Assembly (NCBI GenBank): GCA_016893485.2
Contig: JAFEKX020000001.1
Location: 7,829,501 to 7,893,500 of the forward strand
Length of the DNA: 64,000 nucleotides
Reading direction: 5' to 3'
Origin: Streptomyces sp. P3
GTDB taxonomy: Bacteria > Actinomycetota > Actinomycetes > Streptomycetales > Streptomycetaceae
Shown here piece after piece: positions 1 to 8,228 of this stretch. The notes beneath the pieces are model-generated. The model was not told the origin of the DNA, searched no databases, and was given only the letters and a program-made list of their open reading frames with translations. The first letter of the stretch is position 1. The number at the start of each line of letters is the position of its first letter. Position numbers and translations under genes: made by a program.

Positions 1-1677
1 GCGTACGGCGATCTGCTCGGCGCCGTTGGAGTGCCCGTCGAGGCCCGGCTTGCCGACCAGGAAGCGCAGCTTGCCGACGCCCATGTCGCGCGCCGTCACG
101 TCCACCTTGCGCCGTACGCCGGCCATCGCCGAGCCCTCCTCGGCGGGCACCGCGACCGGCGCCGACGAGACGCCCGTGGGCGCCCGGAACTCGCCGAACA
201 CCTCCCGCAGGGCCCCGGCCCACTCGCCGGTCGTGACACCGGCGCGGGCGCACTCCAGGGTGGCCTCCATGAGGTTGCCCGTGCCCTTCGCGGCCTCCTT
301 CAGCCGCTCCAGCGCCTTGCACGGGCGCGGGTGGTTGAACGGCGGCTGGTAGCGCGTGTCCCGCCACCGCTGCAACGACGCGATGACGCGGGCCTCGACG
401 GCCGGGTCGACCGTCTGGATCGCCGTGTCGAGGTCGGCGGTGAGCGGATTGGGCTCGGTCGTGTTGAAGATGTTGACGCCGACGATCTTTTCCTGACCGG
501 ACTCGATACGGCCCCCTGCGCTCCGCGTGCGAGGACACGAGCTGCGACTTGAGATACCCGGACTCGACGGCGGCCATCGCGCCGCCCATCTCCTCGATGC
601 GGTCGATCTCCGCGAGGGACTCCTCCACCAGGGAGGCCACCTTCGCCTCGATGACATGGGAGCCGTCGAAGATGTCCGCGTACTCCAGCAGGTCGCTCTC
701 GTGCGCCAGCACCTGCTGGATGCGCAGCGACCACTGCTGGTCCCAGGGGCGGGGCAGCCCCAACGCCTCGTTCCACGCCGGGAGTTGCACGGCACGCGCG
801 CGTGCGTCCTTCGACAGCGTCACGGCCAGCATCTCAAGGACGATCCGCTGGACGTTGTTCTCCGGCTGCGCCTCCGTCAGGCCCAGGGAGTTGACCTGGA
901 CGCCGTAGCGGAAGCGGCGCTGCTTCGGGTTCTCGATGCCGTAGCGCTCGCGGGTGACCTGGTCCCAGATGCGGCCGAAGGCGCGCATCTTGCACATCTC
1001 CTCGATGAAGCGGACGCCCGCGTTCACGAAGAAGGAGATGCGGGCGACGACATCGCCCCTGCGGTCCTCCGGGATCTGGCCGGACGCGAACACCGCGTCC
1101 AGGACGGCGATCGCGGTGGACATGGCGTAGGCGATCTCCTGGACCGGGGTGGCCCCGGCCTCCTGGAGGTGGTAGCTGCAGATGTTGATCGGGTTCCACT
1201 TGGGGATGTGGTTGACCGTGTAGCAGATCATGTCGGTTGTCAGGCGGAGCGAGGGCACCGGCGGGAACACGTGCGTGCCCCGCGACAGGTACTCCTTGAC
1301 GATGTCGTTCTGGGTCGTGCCCTGGAGCTGGGTGATGTCCACACCCTGCTCCTCGGCGACGACCTGATAGAGCGCCAGCAGCCACATGGCGGTGGCGTTG
1401 ATCGTCATCGAGGTGTTCATCTGGTCCAGGGGATGTCCTGGAACAGCCGGCGCATGTCACCGAGGTGCGCGATCGGCACACCGACCCGGCCGACCTCGCC
1501 GCGGGCGAGGATGTGGTCGGAGTCGTAGCCGGTCTGCGTCGGCAGGTCGAACGCGACCGACAGACCGGTCTGGCCCTTGGCGAGGTTGCGCCGGTACAAC
1601 TCGTTGGACGCCTCTGCCGTGGAGTGACCGGCGTACGTGCGCATGAGCCACGGCCGGTCTTTCTGGCGCTCAGTCAT
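1..1677 (-). CDS. ecm: Ethylmalonyl-CoA / methylmalonyl-CoA-type mutase (MeaA-like), 3' end cut by window
   Basis: B12-dependent acyl-CoA mutase. Next to crotonyl-CoA carboxylase/reductase this fits ethylmalonyl-CoA mutase (MeaA), which converts ethylmalonyl-CoA to methylsuccinyl-CoA; I infer the substrate from context. The N-terminus (TYAGHSTAEASNELYRRNL, then AFDLPTQTGYDSDH) is the start of the mutase TIM barrel. Close to the window edge the B12 motif GLDGHSNG (DxHxxG) marks the cobalamin-binding domain, so only the last part of that domain is missing. ATG at 1677 follows a GAGGT ribosome site that overlaps the ccr stop, 10 nt downstream of ccr, so the two are co-transcribed. Two frame breaks: one C short in the run at about 1427-1430 (IPWTR should be IPLDQM) and one base extra in the C run 512-516. 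Both look like sequence errors. Confidence 0.9.
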
Positions 1678-1687
1678 CTACGTGACC

Positions 1688-3028
1688 TCAGATGTTCCGG
1701 AAGCGGTTGATGGCGTCGATGTGCTGGGCGCGCTTCTCCCCGTCGCGCACCCCGAGGCCTTCCTCGGGGGCGAGGCACAGGACGCCGACCTTGCCCTGGT
1801 GGAGGTTGCGGTGGACGTCGTAGGCGGCCTGGCCGGTCTCCTCCAGGGGTACACCCGGGAGGGTGGGGTGGATCTTGCCCTTCGCGACCAGCCGGTTGGC
1901 CTCCCAGGCCTCGCGGTAGTTGGCGAAGTGCGAGCCGATGATCTTCTTCAGGGACATCCACAGGTAGCGGTTGTCGTACTCGTGGTTGTACCCGGAAGTC
2001 GACGCACAGGTGACGATCGTGCCGCCCTTACGGGTGACGTAGACGCTTGCGCCGAAGGTCTCGCGGCCCGGGTGCTCGAAGACGATGTCCACGTCCTCGC
2101 CGCCGGTGAGTTCACGGATGCGCTTGCCGAACCGCTTCCACTCGCGCGGGTCCTGGTTGTGCTCGTCGGCCCAGAACTTGTAGTCCTCGGCGGTGCGGTC
2201 GATGATCGCCTCGGCGCCCATCGCGCGGCAGATGTCCGCCTTCTGCGGTGAGGACACGACACAGATGGGGTTGGCGCCGCCCGCGAGCGCGAACTGCGTG
2301 GCGTACGAGCCGAGTCCGCCGCTCGCGCCCCAGATGAGGACGTTGTCGCCCTGCTTCATGCCGGCGCCGTTGCGGGAGACCAGCTGCCGGTACGCGGTGG
2401 AGTTCACCAGGCCCGGGGCGGCGGCCTCCTCCCACGACAGGTGGTCCGGCTTGGGCATCAGCTGGTTGGACTTGACGAGCGCGATCTCGGCGAGCCCGCC
2501 GAAGTTGGTCTCGAAGCCCCAGATGCGCTGCTCGGGGTCGAGCATCGTGTCGTTGTGCCCGTCGGAGGACTCCAGCTCGACGGACAGACAGTGCGCGACG
2601 ACCTCGTCACCGGGCTTCCAGGCGTTGACGCCCGGGCCGGTGCGCAGGACCACGCCCGCGAGGTCGGAGCCGATGACGTGGTACGGCAGGTCGTGCCGCT
2701 TCGTCAGCTCGCTGAGCTTGCCGTAACGCTCCAGGAAGGCGAACGTCGACAGCGGCTCGAAGATCGAGGTCCACACGGAGTTGTAGTTGACGCTCGACGC
2801 CATGACGGCCACCAGGGCTTCGCCCGGGCCGAGTTCGGGCACCGGGACGTCGTCCAGGTGGATCGACTTGCGCGGGTCCTTGTCGCGGGTGGCGAGGCCC
2901 GCGAACATGTCCGTCTCGTCCTTGTGCACGGTGATCGCGCGGTACGACTCGGGGAGCGGAAGGGCGGCGAAATCGGCCGGGGTCGAGTCCGGCGACTGGA
3001 TCGCGTCCAGGATGTCCTTCACGGTCAC
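1688..3028 (-). CDS. ccr: Crotonyl-CoA carboxylase/reductase
   Basis: NADPH-dependent reductive carboxylation of crotonyl-CoA to ethylmalonyl-CoA, a cytosolic medium-chain dehydrogenase/reductase enzyme that supplies ethylmalonyl-CoA for acetate assimilation and polyketide extender units. The frame is intact at 446 aa, the normal family length. The N-terminal catalytic domain contains SSVNYNSVWTSIFEP and GSDLAGVV. The Rossmann part has GASGGLGSYATQFA at about residues 215-230, then the long insertion typical of Ccr. GTG at 3028 is preceded by GGAGG with 7 nt spacing. It is first in an operon with the mutase downstream. A TetR gene upstream on the same strand and two inverted repeats at 3265-3300 suggest local repression. 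Confidence 0.96.
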   Translation of the reverse strand: MTVKDILDAIQSPDSTPADFAALPLPESYRAITVHKDETDMFAGLATRDKDPRKSIHLDDVPVPELGPGEALVAVMASSVNYNSVWTSIFEPLSTFAFLERYGKLSELTKRHDLPYHVIGSDLAGVVLRTGPGVNAWKPGDEVVAHCLSVELESSDGHNDTMLDPEQRIWGFETNFGGLAEIALVKSNQLMPKPDHLSWEEAAAPGLVNSTAYRQLVSRNGAGMKQGDNVLIWGASGGLGSYATQFALAGGANPICVVSSPQKADICRAMGAEAIIDRTAEDYKFWADEHNQDPREWKRFGKRIRELTGGEDVDIVFEHPGRETFGASVYVTRKGGTIVTCASTSGYNHEYDNRYLWMSLKKIIGSHFANYREAWEANRLVAKGKIHPTLPGVPLEETGQAAYDVHRNLHQGKVGVLCLAPEEGLGVRDGEKRAQHIDAINRFRNI

Positions 3029-3264
3029 GGTGTTGCCTCCGGCGAAGTGCGCCCTGAGGGAGGGGCGCGGATGGATACGTCGGTGCTGCTGCTGAGGGTG
3101 GGTGCTGAGGTGCCGTCGGTTCGGCGGGGTGGTGCTTCGGCAGCGCTTTGTGGCGCGGGAGGTTGCCTGTGACGCAGGCGTCCGGGCGCGCGGGCCAGTG
3201 GCCTACGGGGACAGCCGACGTACGAAAGGTCTCTGCACGCCGGCCGCCCGGACACCTTCAACGT

Positions 3265-3300
3265 ATGACACTGCGTGTCACCTCGCAAGGCACCGAGTGC
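3265..3300. promoter_or_regulatory. Two adjacent operator-like inverted repeats upstream of ccr
   Basis: TGACAC-tgc-GTGTCA at 3265-3279 and GGCAC-cga-GTGCC at 3288-3300 are perfect inverted repeats with dyad centres 22 bp apart, about two helical turns. They lie about 240-270 nt upstream of the ccr start, between ccr and its TetR gene. Spacing and symmetry suit two TetR dimers on one DNA face. The rest of 3029-3400 shows no gene. The regulator assignment is inference. Confidence 0.5.
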
Positions 3301-3400
3301 CATGAATCGCTCTCAGGTGAAATCTTTACGTAACACATGAGCGATGATCGATCGAACGGGGTCGGAAAGCTGCGTGAAAAGGGGCTCTGACATGCCAAAA

Positions 3401-3423
3401 CGGCCACCCCGAGGGGGTGGCCG
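3401..3423 (-). terminator. Intrinsic terminator of the TetR gene
   Basis: Perfect 10-bp stem (CGGCCACCCC / GGGGTGGCCG) with a GAG loop. Read on the minus strand it is followed by TTTT. It lies 22 nt beyond the TetR stop. Confidence 0.75.
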
Positions 3424-3444
3424 TCATCACATGGTGCCGGGGGC

Positions 3445-4270
3445 TCAGCGGTCCCGGAGTGCCTCTTCGATGGTCCGCATGACCTCGTCCAGCGGGGCGT
3501 CGGTGCGGGCGACCGTCACCAGGACCTCGCCGTGCCGGTGCACCGCGGTGCCGGCCGGCTTGGGGTCGCGGTGCGGCCGGCGCCGATGCCGGTGCCGAAC
3601 GTCTTCCGTACGATCCCGAAGGCGTGGTCGAGCTGTGCCTCGACGTCGCCCTGGCCGCCGGCCCGCAGCCAGCGCCGCAGCACGTGGTTGTGGGCGGTGA
3701 CCACGGCGGAGGCGGCGACCTCGGCGAGCAGCGGGTCGTCGTTGGCGTCGTCGTCGTGCGCGTGCTCGTCGAAGTGGCCCAGGAGATAGCGCGTGAACAG
3801 CCGCTCATAGCGGGCCACCGACGCGATCTCGGCCTCGCGCAGGGTGGGCACCTCGCGCGTCAGCTTGTAGCGGGCGACCGAGATCTCCGGGCGGGCCGCG
3901 TACATGCGCATGACTTCCTTGATGCCCCGGCACACCGTGTCGAGCGGGTGCTCGTGCGCGGGGGCCGCGTTGAGCACCGCCTCGGCGCGGATCAGGGTGT
4001 CGTCGTGGTCGGGAAGATCGCCTCTTCCTTGGAGCGGAAGTGGCGGAAGAACGTCCGGCGCGCGACCCCGGCCGCGGCCGCGATCTCGTCGACGGTGGTC
4101 GCCTCGTACCCCTTCGTCGCGAACAGCTCCATCGCGGCCGCCGCCAGTTCGCGCCGCATCTTGAGGCGCTGGGCGGCGGCGCGACTGCCCGCGGCACTCT
4201 CCGGTGCGTCGGGCGTGGCTGGTGTACGGGAGGGCTTGGCGGGCTGGGGCATGACCCGAACGTACTGCAT
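3445..4270 (-). CDS. TetR family transcriptional regulator
   Basis: DNA-binding repressor of about 275 aa. The N-terminal TetR helix-turn-helix is clear at residues about 40-85 (ATKGYEATTVDEIAAAAGVA, then RTFFRHFRSKEEAIF). The C-terminal ligand domain follows (SVARYERLFTRYLLGHF, VVTAHNHVLRRWL). Two one-base losses break the frame: G run 4011-4013, just after EEAIFP, and near 3570-3571. With both restored the protein ends EEALRDR at a TGA at 3445. It sits between the acyl-CoA dehydrogenase gene and ccr on the same strand, so it probably controls this butyryl-CoA/ethylmalonyl-CoA block. The ATG at 4270 is the furthest upstream; an internal ATG 18 nt later is possible. Confidence 0.85.
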
Positions 4271-4387
4271 GTGCGCAGCTTGGCGTGCACGTCGGGGTTT
4301 CCCCCGCCCAGTGCGGGCAGGGGTCCTCCGGTGGGATCGAGCAGCCCGCCCCAGTCCCCGTCGATCCCGGACGGGTCCTCCGGTTGC

Positions 4388-6191
4388 TCAGCGGCGGGCA
4401 TATTCGCGGAAGCCGCGGCCCGTCTTGCGGCCGAGGCAGCCCGCGGCCACCAGGTGCTCCAGGAGCGGCGCCGGAGCCAGGCCCGGGTCACGGAACTCGC
4501 GGTGCAGGACCTTCTCGATCGCCAGGGACACGTCCAGCCCGACGACGTCCAGCAGCTCGAAGGGGCCCATCGGGTAGCCGCCGCCCAGCTTCATCGCCGC
4601 GTCGATGTCGTCAAGGGACGCGTAGTGCTCCTGGACCATCTTGATCGCGTTGTTGAGGTACGGGAACAGCAGCGCGTTCACGATGAATCCGGCCCGGTCA
4701 CCACAGTCGACCGCATGCTTCTTGATCTTGACGCAGACCTCGTGAACCGTTGACTGGACGTCAGGACCCGTCAACACCGTACGGACGACCTCGACCAGCT
4801 TCATCGCCGGTGCCGGGTTGAAGAAGTGCATGCCGATCACGTCCTGCGGGCGCGAGGTGGCACGGGCGCACGCGACGACCGGGAGCGACGAGGTCGTGGT
4901 GGCCAGGACCGCGCCCGGCTTGCAGACCTTGTCCAGCGTCGCGAACAGCTGCTGCTTGATCTCCAGGTCCTCGGCGACCGCCTCGACGGCCAGGTCGACG
5001 TCCGCGAAGGAGTCGTAGGAACCCGCCGGAGTGATCCGCTCCAGGGTCTGCGCGGCGGCCTCTGCGGTCATCCGGCCCCGGTCGACCGAGCGCGAAAGCG
5101 ACTTCCCGATACGGGACTTGGCGACCTGTGCCTTCTCCTCGCTGCGCGCGGCGAGCACGACCTCGTACCCGGCCTTGGCGAAGACCTCGGCGATCCCGGA
5201 CGCCATGGTCCCGGAACCGGCGACCCCGACCGACCGGACCGGACGGCCCGGCGTGAGCCCCGCGTCCTCGGCCGGGGTCAGCGCGTCCCGCACGACGGTC
5301 GCGCTGCCCGGCGTCTCGTAGGAGTAGAAGCCGCGGCCCGTCTTACGGCCGGTCAGGCCCGCCTCGCTGAGCTGCTTCAGGATCGGCGCGGGGGCGTGCA
5401 GACGGTCGTGGGACTCGGCGTACATGGCCTCCAGGACCGTGCGCGCGGTGTCGATGCCGATCAGGTCGAGCAGCGCGAGCGGGCCCATCGGCAGTCCGCA
5501 GCCGAGCCGCATCGCCGCGTCGATGTCCTCGCGGGAGGCGTACTTCGCCTCGTACATCGCGGCGGCCTGGTTGAGATAGCCGAACAGCAGGCCGTCCGCG
5601 ACGAACCCGGGCCGGTCCCCGACCGCCACGGGCTCCTTGCCGAGTTCGAGCGCGAGGTCCGTGACGGCGGCGACGGCGGCGGGCGCGGTCAGCACCGAGG
5701 AGACGACCTCGACCAGCTTCATCGCGGGCGCCGGGTTGAAGAAGTGCAGCCCCAGCACCCGCTCGGGGCGCGCCGAGTCGGCCGCCAGCCGGGTCACGGA
5801 GAGCGCGTTCGTACCGGTCGCGAGGATGGTGTCGGGGCGCACGATCCCGTCCAGCTCACGGAAGATCTGGTGCTTGATCTCGTACGACTCCGGGGCCACC
5901 TCGATGACCAGGTCGGCGTCGGCCGCGGCGGCCAGGTCGGTGGAGGTGCGGACGCGGGCGAGGGCGTCGGCGCGCTCCTGCTCGGTCAGCCTTCCGCGGC
6001 GCACCGCGTGGGCGGTCGCGGCTTCCAGGGCGGCGACGGCGTGGGCGGTCGCGGCCTCGTTGACGTCGATGCCGACGACCTCGCGGCCGGCCCGGGCGAG
6101 GACCTCGGTGATACCGGTGCCCATCGTGCCGAGACCGACGACGGCAATGGTCTTGAACGGGGACAGGGGGCGTCGGACAGGGAGCTGCCAT
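4388..6191 (-). CDS. Tandem 3-hydroxyacyl-CoA dehydrogenase (two complete domain pairs)
   Basis: NAD-dependent oxidation or reduction of 3-hydroxyacyl-CoA, probably 3-hydroxybutyryl-CoA here because ccr is two genes downstream. The protein is a duplication of about 600 aa. Each half has a Rossmann motif (GLGTMGTG in the first, GSGTMASG in the second), the catalytic-region signature LHFFNPAPAMKLVEVV or its MHFFNP counterpart, and a C-terminal helical domain with GLPMGPLALLDLIG or GYPMGPFELLDVVG. The frame stays open far upstream, but family similarity begins at SPFKTIAVVG. The best start is ATG 6191 with AGGAGT six bases before it. That ATG is out of frame with the body by one base, across C runs at about 6150-6185, so the exact N-terminus is unresolved. 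Confidence 0.9.
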
Positions 6192-6530
6192 CGCGGGACT
6201 CCTGGAATGAGGGTGACGACTGGGAGCGCACTCCGTACGCCGAGGGGCGCACGGAGTGCGAGAAGGAGTGCGGGTGGTGCCGGGCAACGAGCGCACACGC
6301 CCGGCGAGAAGAGGGAGTTCCGACCGGCCCTGTCCCAGGCCTGGTCGTACTGCGGCGCACGAGGCGCCGAACCGACTGCTCTCACGGCGGCTGCGTCACC
6401 AGGCCACCGTGAGGAGATACGCGAGTGGGTAACTCGCTCGTCTGAGCTTAACCCGTGAGTAACGAGCGCGCCAGCCCCGAGTTGGAGATGTGGGTCCCGG
6501 GTGTCCGACGACACCCATAGGCTCGGTTTC
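6192..6530. promoter_or_regulatory. Intergenic region between divergent dehydrogenase and HEAT-repeat genes
   Basis: 339 bases without a convincing gene. A perfect 10-bp hairpin (CGCACTCCGT / ACGGAGTGCG, 6227-6260, 14-nt loop) lies in the leader of the dehydrogenase gene. An AT-richer stretch at about 6425-6465 contains GGGTAACTCG, TTAACCCG and GAGTAACGAG, which look like parts of an operator or promoter. I cannot assign a regulator. Confidence 0.4.
6518..6523 (+). promoter_or_regulatory. -10 box TAGGCT for a leaderless transcript
   Basis: TAGGCT ends seven bases before ATG 6531 and there is no ribosome-binding site between them. This is the usual arrangement of leaderless Streptomyces genes and decides the start over GTG 6501. 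No clear -35 is seen. Confidence 0.5.
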
Positions 6531-7106
6531 ATGGACGAAGAGTTGCGATCACTCACGGAGCGCTTACGGCGGGAGTCGGGAGGGGCGGTGCCGTACGAGC
6601 GTCTCGTGGCGACCGGCGACCTCGACGAACTGGCGGAGGTCCTCACCGCCCCCGGCCATCCGCTCTGGGCGAGGGAGTTGGCCGCGTTCCGGCTGGGCCT
6701 CGCGGGCGACCGGCGTGCCTTCGAGTCCCTGGTCCTCCTCCTCAACCACCGCGAGCCGCAGCGCTGCGCCTCCGCCGCGTACGCCCTGGCCCGCCTCGAC
6801 GACCCCCGCACCGCCCGTGCGGCCGCGGCCCTCGCCACCAACGAACTCCGGGTCGCCTACGCCCTGCACCCCGTCCGCCTCCTGGCCGACCTCCGCGCCC
6901 CCGAGTCCGTCCCCGCCCTCATCACCACCCTCCAGCGCCGCCTCCGCCCGCACGACCCGTACCGCCGCGTGGCCCTCGCCTGCGTGGAGGGCCTCGGCGA
7001 ACTGGCCGACCCGCGCGCAAGACCGGTCCTGAACGACGCCCTGGCTCATCCGGCGCTGGCGGAGGCGGCGGTGCACGCGCTGGGGAGGATTCCGAGACAG
7101 CGCTGA
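6531..7106 (+). CDS. HEAT-repeat protein (adaptor-type helical repeats), TTA codon
   Basis: 191 aa made of helical HEAT/PBS-lyase-like repeats, for example LAAFRLGLAGDRRAFESLV, ASAAYALARLDDP and ACVEGLGELADPRARPVL, spaced about 30-35 residues apart. Such repeats bind protein or act as scaffolds, so no enzymatic role can be given. Codon 12 (6564-6566) is TTA, the rare leucine codon read by the bldA tRNA in Streptomyces, so translation may be limited to late growth. GTG 6501 in the same frame would add ten residues but lacks a ribosome site. Convergent with the GNAT gene, 85 nt away. Confidence 0.8.
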   Translation: MDEELRSLTERLRRESGGAVPYERLVATGDLDELAEVLTAPGHPLWARELAAFRLGLAGDRRAFESLVLLLNHREPQRCASAAYALARLDDPRTARAAAALATNELRVAYALHPVRLLADLRAPESVPALITTLQRRLRPHDPYRRVALACVEGLGELADPRARPVLNDALAHPALAEAAVHALGRIPRQR

Positions 7107-7191
7107 GCGGGCGGGGTCGGGCTGGGACGGGTGGCGATCGGTGCGGCGGCTCGGGCGACCCGGGTGCGCGGGCGGTCGGCAGTGCGGCCCC

Positions 7192-7724
7192 TCACCCCCT
7201 CAACTCCCTGACGTACCGCAGCTCGGGCACGAGAACCCCCGCCACTTCGTACGGCTCCTCCGCGCCGTCCGCCCAGAAGCCGCGCGCTCGTAGAAGCGGC
7301 GGGCGCGGGCGTTGCCCCGGACGACCCAGAGGTAGACGCGCTCGTGGCCGAGGGCCGCGCACTGCCGTAGCCCCTCCCGCATCAGGGCCCGCCCGACGCC
7401 GGTGCCCACATGCTCCGGGTCGAGGTAGATCGCGTACAACTCGGCGTCCTCCGTGCGGAGTTCGTCGTCGCGGTACGGACCGAGCGCGGCCCAGCCGACG
7501 ATCTCGTCGTCCACCGAGGCGACCAGGTTCAGGACGCTGCCGTCGCCCTCCATGAGACGGGCCCGGTGGCGTTCGGCGTCGGCCCTCGCGCTGAGGGCGT
7601 CCAGGAAGGGCTGCGGCATGAGGCCCCGGTACGCGAACCGCCAGCCCAGGACGCGGATTTCGGCGACGCGGTCGCAGTCGGCGAGGGTCATCGGGCGGAT
7701 CTGCACGGGCTCGGCGTCGCTCAT
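7192..7724 (-). CDS. GNAT family N-acetyltransferase
   Basis: Acetyl-CoA-dependent acetyltransferase of about 176 aa, substrate unknown. The GNAT core is visible: IRPMTLADCDRVAEI at the start, LYAIYLDPEHVGTGVGRALM (motif A, acetyl-CoA pyrophosphate loop) at about residues 93-112, and VVRGNARARRFYERAGF (motif B). One G is missing at 7280-7281, after the RFYERA codons; restoring it gives an end VPELRYVRELRG with TGA at 7192. It lies 40 nt downstream of ridA on the same strand and may share its transcript. Confidence 0.85.
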
Positions 7725-7764
7725 GGCGGCACCCTAGGGAGGCGCCGACCGAGCCCGCCTCCGA

Positions 7765-8162
7765 TTATTCGGCGATCACCGCGAACGCCTCGATCTCCAT
7801 CAGGAACTCCGGTCGCACCAGCGCGGCGACCTGCACCGCCGACGCGGCGGGGAGCCGGTCGTCGGGTATGTGGCCCGCGCGGGCCGTGCGGATGGCCGGC
7901 ATGTGCGCCATGTCCGTGACGTAGTAGGTCAGTTTGACCACGTCGTCGAAGCCGGCCCCTGCCGAGGCGAGGCAGCGGCGGAGGTTCTCGAAGACCTGGC
8001 CGGCCTGGGCCGCCGCGTCGTCCTCGCCGACGAGCTTTCCGTCCTCGTCCAGGGCGAGTTGACCCGAGATCGCGACGAAACGGCCGGTGCCCGTGACGAC
8101 GTGCGTGTAGGCCGTCGCCGGGGCGACGCCGTCGGGGCGGGAATCCTCGTCAGCTCACTCAT
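7765..8162 (-). CDS. RidA/YjgF/Rid family protein
   Basis: Enamine/imine deaminase family protein of about 132 aa after repair. Restored sequence: MSELTRIPAPDGVAPATAYTH, then GRFVAISGQLALDEDGKLVG, then AGQVFENLRRCLASAGAGFD and VKLTYYVTDMAHMP, ending EIEAFAVIAE. Length and motif order match the Rid family; I do not see enough to say which subgroup or whether it deaminates. One base is missing in the G run 8134-8137 (codons 10-11). ATG 8162 lies inside the loop of a large inverted repeat and has no good ribosome site. Confidence 0.85.
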
Positions 8163-8207
8163 GCGTCCATGGTGGACCATGGGTCTGACAACGAGGATTC
8201 CCGCCCC
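8134..8207. repeat. Perfect 17-bp inverted repeat enclosing the ridA start
   Basis: GGGGCGGGAATCCTCGT at 8134-8150 and its exact reverse complement at 8191-8207, separated by 40 bases. The left arm is ridA codons 5-10; the right arm lies upstream of ridA, between it and the peptidase stop at 8229. In mRNA the ridA start codon would sit in the loop. Confidence 0.75.
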
Positions 8208-8228
8208 GGGGAGGCCGGCGGGCCGGGC

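Noticed and set aside
4826..6412. A 528-codon open frame on the plus strand opposite the dehydrogenase
   Set aside because: High-GC shadow: rich in Arg, Gly and Asp with no domain, and the opposite strand carries clear dehydrogenase motifs. The same holds for many long frames in the window, for example 18846-21008 and 55598-57637 on the minus strand.
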